A stretch of DNA of 64,000 nt from Enterococcus mundtii (lineage in GTDB: Bacteria > Bacillota > Bacilli > Lactobacillales > Enterococcaceae). A model generated the notes under the pieces. The model ran no database searches. It was given only the letters and a program-made list of their open reading frames with translations, and had not been told where the DNA came from. A program made the translations under genes and the position numbers. The stretch spans positions 1-64,000 of the forward strand of contig NZ_PUAP01000050.1 of NCBI RefSeq assembly GCF_002947535.1, in the 5' to 3' direction. Every line of letters starts with the position of its first letter. Within the stretch, counting starts at the first letter, position 1. Of this stretch, positions 17,103-25,515 are shown one piece after another.

Positions 17103-17120
17103 TACCACATTAATGTGGTA
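17103..17120. promoter_or_regulatory. 18-bp perfect palindrome, probable activator site
   Basis: TACCACATTAATGTGGTA is a perfect palindrome just upstream of the putative -35 of the PTS operon. The position suits binding by the dimeric PRD activator encoded by the first gene. Confidence 0.5.
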
Positions 17121-17482
17121 GTCCTTGGTATAACAATGTTTTTTCGATTTCAACGGACAGTTTATGAGTGGGACAAGGTAATGACAAAAAGGAATCAATC
17201 AAAGTTTAATGCTTAGCGGAATGTTTAAAGAGGACGAGTGAGTAAAAAAGAAGTTGTTGTTTCAATACTGATTTTTAGTTGTTATTGTTTGGCTTAAATA
17301 AATGCCAATAGAATCCAAGTGCATGAAAAACGAAGGCTTTAGAATGAAAAAGAGAATAGGCAAAGTGAGCAAATCAGTGTTAATTTTTATCAAGAGAATT
17401 TGAACAAATCGATGTATTTATTAAAGTGGATTTTACTCTGAGCGTTCTGATTTCATATGTGCAGCTGTGCGAGCGGAGCTAG

Positions 17483-17629
17483 AAAAAACATAAAGAGCAT
17501 ATAGCTATTATTTTAGAGAGTGACTATCCGTACAGAAGTAATGTTTTTTTTATTATTGATAAAGAAATCAGCGGAGAGTTGCCAAAAGAGACAGTTATCA
17601 GTATCAATGTTTGGGAAGAATCAATGTAA
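17483..17629 (+). pseudogene. 3' fragment of a decayed gene, unrecognised
   Basis: An open stretch ends with IIDKEISGELPKETVISINVW and a TAA, about 95 bases before a terminator. The same frame continues upstream past a TAG at 17480-17482 into another protein-like stretch (REFEQIDVFIKVDFTLSVLI), with a TAA further up. No start codon or ribosome-binding site is present. The amino-acid composition and the downstream terminator suggest the tail of a former gene. I do not recognise the family. Confidence 0.35.
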
Positions 17630-17722
17630 CAGTTGGAATCAAAGAGATATTTAATAGAATTGGTACTTAAAATAGCATAAAAAATAGTCTAGATGACCTA
17701 TTTAGAATAGAAGTGAGCATTC

Positions 17723-17775
17723 AAAATAAGCCATCAAAGCTAAAAAAAATTTTTGGCTTTGATGGCTTATTTTTT
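17723..17775 (+). terminator. strong intrinsic terminator
   Basis: Perfect 18-bp arms (AAAATAAGCCATCAAAGC and complement) close over an A/T loop and end in a T-run. It follows the decayed coding trace, not any intact gene. Confidence 0.8.
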
Positions 17776-17930
17776 GAAAAAAATACTTTACGATTATGAC
17801 CTCAAAAGGGTATTTTCTGACTAATATGAACAATTATCGACAGAAAATGGTATAAGTGATGTATATCCGCTTGTGAGAAAGTTAAATAGTTAGTCTATTT
17901 AAAAACATCTATTTTGGAGTTGACGCGAAC

Positions 17931-18299
17931 ATGAAAATCATACTAAGCAATATTTTAAGAAACGTGTTACTTGCTTCATATGTGAATTTAATTGCTATTG
18001 GAATTGCAAAAATATTTTCAAAACAAGAATTTGTTATATTGTACCCAAGTACTATTGGATTGATTTTAGGACTAGCTACACTAGGTGAACAAAGTATTGA
18101 ACAAAAACTTGGCAAGCTCAAAGTTTTTTTACTGATGTTTCTTCTGTCATATACATTTGAAAAGACATTGGAATATCTAGATAGTATAAAAATCAGTATA
18201 CCGCTTCATGAGTATCTATGGATAATGTTCGCAGCCTCTTTAGGGATGTGTTTTTATTATCTAAGGAATTATTTTATAAAAAAAGAGCCGATGTTTTAA
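17931..18299 (+). CDS. small integral membrane protein, unknown
   Basis: A 122-residue protein with about four hydrophobic segments (residues ~8-28, 36-52, 64-80, 93-112) and a Lys-rich C-terminus. GGAG sits 12 bases before the ATG, slightly far. It is a single gene ending in a terminator shared with the convergent Mga-like regulator. No family recognised; size and charge would fit a small holin-like, immunity-like or transporter-accessory protein, but none is supported. Confidence 0.55.
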   Translation: MKIILSNILRNVLLASYVNLIAIGIAKIFSKQEFVILYPSTIGLILGLATLGEQSIEQKLGKLKVFLLMFLLSYTFEKTLEYLDSIKISIPLHEYLWIMFAASLGMCFYYLRNYFIKKEPMF

Positions 18300-18334
18300 C
18301 TTGCTTTTAGATTCATCTAGTCAAAGATATTGAG

Positions 18335-18376
18335 AAAGGACTACAGAATCTGGTTAGATTCCTTAGTCCTTTTTAC
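18335..18376. terminator. bidirectional terminator
   Basis: AAAGGACTACAGAATCT pairs with AGATTCCTTAGTCCTTT (one mismatch) over a GGTT loop, followed by TTTTT on the plus strand and preceded by A-rich sequence. It serves the membrane protein and the convergent regulator. Confidence 0.7.
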
Positions 18377-18408
18377 TATGTCAATAATAATTGAGTAAGC
18401 GCTTAATA

Positions 18409-19890
18409 TTAGCGGAATTGATTTTTCTGACTCTTTTGTTTGTCTAGATAGGTTTCTTGGATCAGGAAGAGTAATTCTTTCCATCTTGTTTCATTATCTA
18501 ATGACTCTAAATAAAAAATCTTCTTATTTGCTGTTGACCGTTCTAATGTATCTGTGATGACGATATCTGATAAAGAATAATTATCTGTGATCATAATTTG
18601 CTTTTCATTGAATAGATGTCTAAGCTGATTCTCAATAAAAAAACTTGCAGTAAAGTCTTTGGACAGATATAAATAGATTCTCACTTCTGACTTCATTTCA
18701 GAAGTGAGAAGAGTATATAGTTGATTTGATAAGTAATTTTTGTGCTTTTCATTAAGAGCAAGGGATGACAGATTCGTTTCAATGATCGACATATATTCAT
18801 TTTTTACATCTGAATGAAAAGACCAAGACGGGACAAATAAATCATTAAAACAATCTAATACATCGCCAACTAAAAAATAAAAAGTATTGAATAATGTTAT
18901 ATAGTAGTTAAATAGATAGAGTTCTTCTTTAGAAGTGTTATCGTCTAACAAAATAGCGTTTAGGCTAAGAATATCTCTAGACAGCGCACAGTAAGGATGG
19001 TTTTCTTTAACAAAAGTTTTTCCTAAATCGATTTTGTCCTGTGTTTGAATGATATCTGAAATAAAAATACGTGCAAGGAAATTAAAATATTGAATTTCCG
19101 TTTTTTCCGCGTTTCTTTCGAGAGGACCCAATATATTCTGTTGATAAATCGAAGCTATACCAAGAATTTCATGAACAATCGTGAAGAGCGTTTGGATCAA
19201 TCGGTCTTTTGGTGGAGTCACATAATTCTGATTTTTGACTCTGATTTGCAAAATAGCATAGAGAATACAAAGGGATCTATTTTTTATATTTGATCGTTTG
19301 TGTGAGTTGGTCAATATTTCTTCTGGAATATTCTTTAGAATGCTTTCAAGGGATATATCACAAAAAGGCCATTCTATATCTTGAAATGAATCCTGCAAGA
19401 ATACATAAGAAAACAACCGTATATTCATTTCATTTCCTTTTAAAGAATAAATTCCTTTTGTAATAGTAATTGTGAAGTCGAAAGCTGAGAATAATTCATT
19501 TAGATTCTGGGTAATCTTATTCAGATAACTAGTTGAGATAAAAAGCTCATTTATGATTGTGTTTTTATCAAGTGAAGTTCTAGTGAGTAATAAAACAGTA
19601 TAATTAAACATCGTATTTCTTTTAAGTAATTGAAGCTTTAGATTGTATGCCACATCGATTGCTTTTATTTTAAATGTGGGATGGATTTGAATAATACCAG
19701 ATTTTTTTATCACGATAAAGTCTTTGAGATCTTGATTTTCTTCTAAATGTTTTTTTATAGTTGAAATGGCTTCTCTAACGGTTCTTTTAGATAACTTCAA
19801 ATCTCGTGAAATATCAGCAGTCGTTGTTTGATCTTTATTTACAATAAAAAATAGAACTGCTAATTCTTTTCTTAAATAGTCTGGTATCAT
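18409..19890 (-). CDS. Mga-like helix-turn-helix regulator
   Basis: A roughly 493-residue regulator of the Mga/AtxA type. The N-terminus has a winged HTH (TTADISRDLKLSKRTVREAI, residues ~18-40) and a second HTH follows near residues 110-135 (INELFISTSYLNKITQNL); the rest is helical PRD-like sequence ending in an EIIB-like segment (EVRIYLYLSKDFTASFF). GGAG is 9 bases from the second in-frame ATG (19890) and only 3 from the first (19896), so the shorter start is preferred. It is divergent from a cell-wall-anchored adhesin-like protein, the usual target type for Mga-family activators. Confidence 0.75.
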   Translation of the reverse strand: MIPDYLRKELAVLFFIVNKDQTTTADISRDLKLSKRTVREAISTIKKHLEENQDLKDFIVIKKSGIIQIHPTFKIKAIDVAYNLKLQLLKRNTMFNYTVLLLTRTSLDKNTIINELFISTSYLNKITQNLNELFSAFDFTITITKGIYSLKGNEMNIRLFSYVFLQDSFQDIEWPFCDISLESILKNIPEEILTNSHKRSNIKNRSLCILYAILQIRVKNQNYVTPPKDRLIQTLFTIVHEILGIASIYQQNILGPLERNAEKTEIQYFNFLARIFISDIIQTQDKIDLGKTFVKENHPYCALSRDILSLNAILLDDNTSKEELYLFNYYITLFNTFYFLVGDVLDCFNDLFVPSWSFHSDVKNEYMSIIETNLSSLALNEKHKNYLSNQLYTLLTSEMKSEVRIYLYLSKDFTASFFIENQLRHLFNEKQIMITDNYSLSDIVITDTLERSTANKKIFYLESLDNETRWKELLFLIQETYLDKQKSQKNQFR

Positions 19891-20154
19891 CCTCATTTAC
19901 TCCATTTCTTGAATACAATTTTTGTCGTTTATTCTACAGAAATTGTGGATAGTAGTCGTTTTTTCGTCATGTTATTATATCACTGTTGGTATAGATATGT
20001 AAAACGATAAAATGTTATTTTTAAAAATTTCAAATCCTGTATTTAAATGTTTTTCATTTTTTTAATGTTATTTTTTAGATGGTTGGAAAATACATTTATC
20101 AAGTTTACACATCTGTATGGGGAAAATAGGTTGAAAATGAAATGGAGAGAAGCA

Positions 20155-22635
20155 ATGAAAAAGAAATTTGTAGCTATTTTTAGTGTCATGCTATTAGTAA
20201 GCCCTTCCTTAGTAGGAACAGGACAAGTAGTGGCGGAGACTATTGAAACAGAGCAGTCACAGGAACTAGAGGCGCAAGAGGTCGACAAAGGAGATATGAC
20301 TGGTAGCACTGAAAGCATGCTTGAAAATAGCACAACTAGTGAATCGATTGAGAGCATTGTAGAAGATTCTACCAATCAATCTAATAACACTGAGGGAGAA
20401 AATGAGAAAGCATCTTTCAGTGAAGATTCAACGCCCATTGTAGAAGTGGAAGATAGTTCTTTAGCTAACACAGTTGGAGAGGATTTAGTGTCGCAAGAAG
20501 AAACTACAAATGGAGAAGTCAGTTTAATAGTCAATGAAGTTGCATCTGGTCACTTGGGTACAGTTGATTGGGTAATTGAGGCCGATGGCACTTTGCATAT
20601 AGGGGCAGGTCAATTATCGCCAACGGTTATGACGAATGGGCGTTCACCATTTTTTTCATACGCTGATCAAATTACTTCAATAATTTTTGAAGGAAAGGTA
20701 ATAGCAGGTGAATTTTTAGAAATGCTATTTTGTGATTTGAACAAAGTTAGAAACATAGAAAATCTAAGCTATCTTGATACGAGCCAAACCACTAATATGC
20801 ATTATATGTTTTCGGGTATGTCTGGATTAACTTCAATTGATGTATCAGGATTTGACACAAGTAAAGTGACGGATATGAGACAGATGTTTGCTGGAGCAAG
20901 CAGTTTGACCTCTCTTGATATATCAAATTTTGATACGAGTTCTGTCACGTATATGGGAGAAATGTTTTATGCAATGACAAATTTAACTTCACTTGATTTA
21001 TCCAATTTTGAAACACCTAATCTTACGAATATGATGGGTATGTTTTCTTATGCGGGTATAAAATCACTGGATATATCAAATTTTAATACCTTGCAAGCAA
21101 AAATGGGTCCAGATACTTTTTGGCAAACGCCGATTGAACATATCAAGCTAGGAGAAAATTTTGTATTTAAAGATTCTCTATTAGGTTCACCACCAATTGA
21201 TAATACCTACATTGGAAAATGGCAGAAAGACCAGTCAGGTCCTCTTTATACTTCTTTAGAGTTAGCAACTAATTATATGGGTGCAACCATGAAGGGAGAT
21301 TGGTATTGGGCTACTTCACAAGAAAGTATTGAAGTGATTGATTCTTCTATCTATAAAGGGGATAAATGGGAAGCAAAAGATAATTTTGTTTCTGCGAAAG
21401 ATAAAGACGGGAATCCAGTGGCTTTTGAAGATCTGACAGTTGAAGGCACAGTGGATACTACGAAGGCTGGTACGTATGAAGTGAAATACAGCTATGACGG
21501 AGCAACAAGCATTGCTAAAATCACCGTGAAAGAAATCCAAACGGCTGTAAATGTCCATGACTCCACTGTTTATATCGGTTCAACATGGAAAGAAGAAGAT
21601 AATTTTGATAGTGCAGTTGATAAAGATGGGAATCCAGTAGGTATCGAGGCAGTGGCAGTTGAAGGCACAGTAGATACAACGAAAGTCGGCACATATGAAG
21701 TAAAATACAGCTATGACGGCGTGACAAGTATCGCTACAATTACGGTGAAGGCGAACCAAACAGTAGTGAATGTCCATGACTCCACGCTCTATATCGGTAC
21801 GAATTGGAAAGCAGAAGATAACTTTGACAGTGCGCTTGACGGAGAGGGCAATCCAATAGGCATCGAAGCTGTGACAGTCGAAGGCACGGTAGATACCACG
21901 AAAGCTGGCACATATGAAGTAAAGTACAGCTATGCCGGCGTGACAAGTATCGCTACAATCACAGTGAAAGCAATCCAAACAGCTGTAAATGTCCATGACT
22001 CCACTGTTTATATTGGTTCAACATGGAAAGCAGAAGATAACTTTGACAGTGCGGTTGATGAAGATGGCAATCCAGTAGATTTCAAAGCTATAACGGTGGA
22101 AGGTGCGGTGGATACAACGAAAGCTAGCACGTATGAAGTGAAGTACAGTTATGCCGGCGTGACAAATGTCGCCACGATCACGGTGAAAGAAATCGGAGCG
22201 CCGACCATAAATGTCCATGACTCCACGCTTTATGTTGGCGCAACATGGAAAGCAGAAGACAACTTTGACAGTGCAGTTGATGAAGATGGTAATCCAGTAA
22301 GTTTCGAAGCTGTAACGGTGGAAGGTAGTGTAGATACAACGAAAGCTGGTACCTATGAAGTAACCTATAGCTATAAAGGTGTAACGAGCACCGCCGCGAT
22401 CACTGTTAGAGCTAAGGACAAAAATGGAACTACAAGCAATGATAATAAAGGTACACATTCTCAAAATACAAACAATAAAACAAGCAACAAAACTAGTAAT
22501 AGAACGAATAATAAAATCAGCAATAAAAATCTACCCCACACTGGAGAGCAAACAAACCATATATGGCAACTAGTTGGAGTAGTAACATTTCTTGTTTCAT
22601 TAATCTATTTAACAAGAAGAAAGAAAGTCCAATAG
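20155..22635 (+). CDS. LPxTG-anchored surface protein with BspA-type repeats and five Ig-like repeats
   Basis: An 826-residue wall-anchored protein. The start at 20155 has GGAGAG upstream and opens directly into a signal peptide (cleavage near VVA, residue 27); the longer frame adds 36 implausible residues. Residues ~28-130 are an acidic Ser/Thr/Glu stalk. Residues ~206-316 hold BspA/DUF285-type repeats of the form LTSLDISNFDTSSVTYMGEMF. Residues ~392-751 are five near-identical Ig-like repeats of about 72 residues starting xNVHDSTxYIGxxW and ending TYEVKYSY..xxITVK. An Asn/Thr linker leads to LPHTG (793-797), a hydrophobic span and RRKK. Sortase A substrate; host or matrix binding is inferred. 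Confidence 0.92.
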   Translation: MKKKFVAIFSVMLLVSPSLVGTGQVVAETIETEQSQELEAQEVDKGDMTGSTESMLENSTTSESIESIVEDSTNQSNNTEGENEKASFSEDSTPIVEVEDSSLANTVGEDLVSQEETTNGEVSLIVNEVASGHLGTVDWVIEADGTLHIGAGQLSPTVMTNGRSPFFSYADQITSIIFEGKVIAGEFLEMLFCDLNKVRNIENLSYLDTSQTTNMHYMFSGMSGLTSIDVSGFDTSKVTDMRQMFAGASSLTSLDISNFDTSSVTYMGEMFYAMTNLTSLDLSNFETPNLTNMMGMFSYAGIKSLDISNFNTLQAKMGPDTFWQTPIEHIKLGENFVFKDSLLGSPPIDNTYIGKWQKDQSGPLYTSLELATNYMGATMKGDWYWATSQESIEVIDSSIYKGDKWEAKDNFVSAKDKDGNPVAFEDLTVEGTVDTTKAGTYEVKYSYDGATSIAKITVKEIQTAVNVHDSTVYIGSTWKEEDNFDSAVDKDGNPVGIEAVAVEGTVDTTKVGTYEVKYSYDGVTSIATITVKANQTVVNVHDSTLYIGTNWKAEDNFDSALDGEGNPIGIEAVTVEGTVDTTKAGTYEVKYSYAGVTSIATITVKAIQTAVNVHDSTVYIGSTWKAEDNFDSAVDEDGNPVDFKAITVEGAVDTTKASTYEVKYSYAGVTNVATITVKEIGAPTINVHDSTLYVGATWKAEDNFDSAVDEDGNPVSFEAVTVEGSVDTTKAGTYEVTYSYKGVTSTAAITVRAKDKNGTTSNDNKGTHSQNTNNKTSNKTSNRTNNKISNKNLPHTGEQTNHIWQLVGVVTFLVSLIYLTRRKKVQ
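21328..22410 (+). repeat. five tandem ~216-222-bp coding repeats
   Basis: Repeat units begin near 21328, 21541, 21763, 21979 and 22204. The 16-mer AATGTCCATGACTCCA recurs in units 2, 3 and 4, and unit 5 shares most of it; unit 1 is the most diverged. They encode the Ig-like modules of the surface protein and could change number by recombination. Confidence 0.85.
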
Positions 22636-23370
22636 GATGATTCAAGTAGATAGAATGTTCAATCATCTGCTAATAGACTAAAGTTGATTTCTTATTTTTT
22701 GATCAAACAATACCAGCATGAGAACGAATTTTGTTTGAAAAAATCAAAATTGTTGAGCTGATATTAGGTGGTTCTGATATGTATAGATTCACCTTTTATG
22801 CAAAAATTAGGTAGTTGAAGTGATTGAGATGCTTAGTGAGAAAATTTAAAAATGATTGGAGAGAGTGGGATAAAAAGAGTATTCCACCAGAAATAAGTCG
22901 AATAATCCGAATGTAATTCCATATATATTCAACATCTTTCATTTCGTTATTATGATATATTGTTTTTCGACATAATTAATTCGTTTTTAGACACAAAGTA
23001 AGGCTGGGATTCTATTAATGTCCCAGCCTCTTTTTTGATTATTTTATTCCTACGCAATAGCCTATTAAGTAGTAAAAAAATCTATACTGATTTATGGGGA
23101 TTTTTATCGGTATTACTAAGGTATTTAGGATTTGAATTAAACTGTGACCATGAACACGTTGCGAACAAATAGTGTGTTTATGTGTATAGTATGAAATATA
23201 GTTAGTTTTTTTATAAATTTAAAAAAATGTGTTCAGATGTTATAAATAATTTTTAAACTTTAAAACTGCTTCTTTACGAAAAAAATTTTTTTGTAATATA
23301 TAAATAACTCTTATTTAGAGTTATTATAATTATATATTGTGAAATAAATTATTTGTTAGGAGGAGTATTT
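22636..23370 (+). other. AT-rich intergenic region and left edge of a probable island
   Basis: No gene seen. It contains the terminator at 23001-23036 and, immediately after it, the sequence TTATTCCTAC at 23044-23053, one mismatch from the guaA 3' end (TTATTCCCAC). AAACTGTGACCA at 23139-23150 recurs at 26441-26452. Confidence 0.45.
23001..23036 (+). terminator. intrinsic terminator
   Basis: AGGCTGGGA and TCCCAGCCT form a perfect 9-bp GC-rich stem with an 11-base loop, followed by CTTTTTT. It lies 365 bases after the surface-protein gene. Confidence 0.85.
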
Positions 23371-24096
23371 ATGCTTAAAAATTTTTTACAAAAAGTTATA
23401 CATAAGTCAGAAGAAATAAATTCAAAAGAAGTTTTATCTAAAAAGTATCGCGAAGTAAAAGGGTTATCTTTTGTACAAAATGATGATGAAACAATAGTGA
23501 TAAACTTTTTAAATAATATGGATAAAGAGTTTCCTGTATGTGAAACTGGTTGGAGACAGCAGGGAGATTATTTTGAGCAATTTTTAGCAGCGGTTTTTCG
23601 ATTAGCTAATTATGAAGTTGAAATAACAAAAAAAGAATATCGAAAAGATAGATATGTATATACAGGAGACAACAATATAGATTTGATTCTAAAAAAAGAT
23701 AATGAGTGTATTGCGGTGCAAGCAAAACATTACCGTTTAAATACTAAATCTCCAAAAATTATTACAGTAGACTATATCAAACATTATTCTGGAATTTCAG
23801 ATAAAGGATGGACAAATAAATTATTCATCACTACTTCCTTATTTAATCCATATGTATATATGGAAATAGAAAAGAATGAAAAAGCGCAAAATATTGAATG
23901 GTATGACAGATATGGATTGTTACAGCTATTGAATCAGTTGATCCCAAAAACTATGGAAAAATATATTTTTTTAAAAAGTTTGCCTGAAAAAGTGGTTAAA
24001 TGTCCAAAATGTGAATCTGGCTTTATTGTAGATAGATGGAGTGAGAAAAACCATAGTTATTTTAGAGCTTGTACTATGTATCCTGAATGTAAGTAA
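23371..24096 (+). CDS. Mrr-like restriction endonuclease with C-terminal zinc finger
   Basis: A 241-residue protein. Residues ~60-170 show the Mrr_cat PD-(D/E)xK nuclease pattern: FEQFLAAVFRLANYEVEI, then NNIDLIL (acidic residue) and CIAVQAKHY (the QxK form of the core). Residues ~208-241 form a topoisomerase-type zinc ribbon, CPKCESGFIVDRW ... CTMYPEC. This pairing is known in predicted DNA-cleaving proteins of defence and mobile islands. AGGAGG lies 7 bases before the ATG at 23371. Its very low GC and the flanking mobile debris suggest transfer. Target DNA and any modification dependence are unknown. Confidence 0.75.
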   Translation: MLKNFLQKVIHKSEEINSKEVLSKKYREVKGLSFVQNDDETIVINFLNNMDKEFPVCETGWRQQGDYFEQFLAAVFRLANYEVEITKKEYRKDRYVYTGDNNIDLILKKDNECIAVQAKHYRLNTKSPKIITVDYIKHYSGISDKGWTNKLFITTSLFNPYVYMEIEKNEKAQNIEWYDRYGLLQLLNQLIPKTMEKYIFLKSLPEKVVKCPKCESGFIVDRWSEKNHSYFRACTMYPECK

Positions 24097-24112
24097 AGGT
24101 AAATAAGGACTT

Positions 24113-24163
24113 AAAATAAGCATTCATTAGAATCTAGGGTGGTTTTAACGAATGCTTATTTTT
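24113..24163 (+). terminator. intrinsic terminator after the Mrr-like gene
   Basis: AAAATAAGCATTCATTA and TAACGAATGCTTATTTTT pair with one mismatch over a 16-base loop, ending in a T-run. Confidence 0.75.
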
Positions 24164-24266
24164 GACTTTAGGGAAGATAAAATGTAAATCGTGTTAGAAA
24201 AATATATTAACGAATGTTTTATCATTTCTATATATATACCTGTTTATTAAGCTACGAGCATAATAC

Positions 24267-24903
24267 TGACCCCCAGAAGTTAGATCAAAAATCTAACTTT
24301 GAGTGGAATTAGCAAGAAAAACTAGAGAATAAGCTGAACTTTTTTCAAATTCTCTAGGAGATAGATAGCCAAGAGTAGAATGCATCCGCTTGGTGTTTTA
24401 GTAAGTTTCTATATATTTGAATATTTCCATTTGAGCCTGATCGATATCTTTGAATTGAGCATCATTAACCAACTCTCTTTTTATTGTTTTGTAAATAGAT
24501 TCCATTAAGGCTTTATCGTAAGGGGTTCCTTTTCAAATCCTACTAGAAATTACCTCTTTTTTCTTATTTCTGAGTGGAATTTCGTACTTGTGTACTGCGA
24601 TTCTAGGTCTGTATGAATAATTAATCCTGAATCAGAACGCTCTTTTCCAAATGATTGGAGGAACGAGTCTATAACTAATTGCTCTTTCATTCTCGGTGAT
24701 ATCGCCCACCCAAAAATTTTTCTCGTGCAAACATCAATAAAGACAGATAAATAAGGGGTGTCTTCTTTCAGCGGAATGTAGGTGATATGCCCTAACCAAA
24801 TTTTATTTTTTTGCTTGAAATTTTTGAATAATAAGATTGGGGCGTGAAAGAGAGGGGGATTTCCGGGTATAACACTTATATTTATAGGTACTACCTTTTG
24901 CAT
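24267..24903 (-). pseudogene. degraded IS3-family OrfB (DDE integrase)
   Basis: On the minus strand residues KNKIWLGHITYI, FIDVCTRKIFGW, LIIHTDLESQYTS, then in another frame PYDKALMESIYKTIKREL and RMHSTLGYLSPREFE mark an IS3-group transposase. It is broken in at least three ways: the first catalytic Asp (usually GDITYI) is His, a frameshift lies near 24540, and a TAA replaces a codon before NTKRMHS. The 5' part and OrfA are missing. TGACCCCCAGAAGTTAGAT at 24267 looks like the element's terminal end, with a small hairpin AAGTTAGAT/ATCTAACTT beside it. Confidence 0.85.
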
Positions 24904-24936
24904 AGAGGCCGAGTTATAGTGGTTTATAAAACTAAT

Positions 24937-25146
24937 ATGGCAAAAGTGATAGAATCAGTTTTACTTGTTTTACCTGATGATGAAACAAAAGAATTACATG
25001 TAGTTCAAAATTTAACACCTTATCTACAAACTACGTCTATAATTATAGAAGATGAAGAATATTCTGCTGTAGTTGGTGAAAAAGAAGAAATTGGTGATCT
25101 TTATGATTATACAATTCCAAAAGAGGAAGAAGAAATCTCCAATTAG
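24937..25146 (+). CDS. small acidic protein, probably 5'-truncated
   Basis: A 69-residue frame from the only plausible ATG, without a ribosome-binding site; the frame runs on upstream into the IS3 debris, so the original start was probably removed by that insertion. The tail is strongly acidic (IPKEEEEISN). It ends 37 bases before the HTH/ImmA gene and may be its former operon partner. No family recognised. Confidence 0.4.
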   Translation: MAKVIESVLLVLPDDETKELHVVQNLTPYLQTTSIIIEDEEYSAVVGEKEEIGDLYDYTIPKEEEEISN

Positions 25147-25183
25147 CTTTCCCAGTGCAGTGTATTAAGAAAGGAAGTGCACA

Positions 25184-25462
25184 ATGTTTTATGGGAAGAA
25201 TCTTCAAATAATTAGGATGTTGCATGGTCTTTCACGTAAAGAACTTGGAGAAAAACTACGTGTGTCTGAGCAGGCTATATGGCAATTTGAAAAGCAAATG
25301 ATAGAACCGTCATTTGAAAATATCTTACAAATGAAAGAAATTTTACAAGTGAAATCTTCTTTTTTCTTTGAAGAATTTATTATTGAAAAGACTTTTTTTG
25401 AAAGTAATGTTGCATATAGAAAAGCAGATATTTCTTCAAGAAAAAAACTAATAGCGAAGTAG
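25184..25462 (+). CDS. XRE-type HTH domain, 5' part of a frameshifted HTH-ImmA/IrrE gene
   Basis: Residues ~1-60 are a Cro/CI-type helix-turn-helix (LQIIRMLHGLSRKELGEKLR, VSEQAIWQFEKQ). AAAGGAAG precedes the ATG at good distance. The frame stops at 25460 just after a run of seven A (25441-25447). Shifting by -1 in that run joins it without a stop to the metallopeptidase frame, giving the common HTH plus ImmA/IrrE architecture of about 388 residues. The run reads A_AAA_AAA in the zero frame, a known slippery heptamer, so either a one-base deletion or real frameshifting could apply. Confidence 0.75.
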   Translation: MFYGKNLQIIRMLHGLSRKELGEKLRVSEQAIWQFEKQMIEPSFENILQMKEILQVKSSFFFEEFIIEKTFFESNVAYRKADISSRKKLIAK

Positions 25463-25515
25463 TTTATTTAAATGTTGCTTCGAAAGTAATTAGTTATTTA
25501 GAAAGTTTTTTAAAT

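Larger units (their letters stand above)
17121..17930 (+). other. long intergenic region with decayed coding traces
   Basis: About 800 bases between the PTS promoter and a small membrane protein. No intact gene. A decayed plus-strand frame occurs at about 17390-17629 and a strong terminator at 17723-17775. The stretch 17776-17930 should hold the promoter of the membrane protein at 17931. Confidence 0.5.

Noticed and set aside
17280-17400. Short cationic plus-strand peptide frame (about 26 codons) that could be a bacteriocin
   Set aside because: No ribosome-binding site, no leader signature and no neighbouring immunity or export gene.
21328-22410. Tandem repeats resembling a CRISPR-like or satellite array
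   Set aside because: The units are 216-222 bp, in frame, and encode Ig-like modules of one protein; there are no short palindromic repeats with unique spacers.
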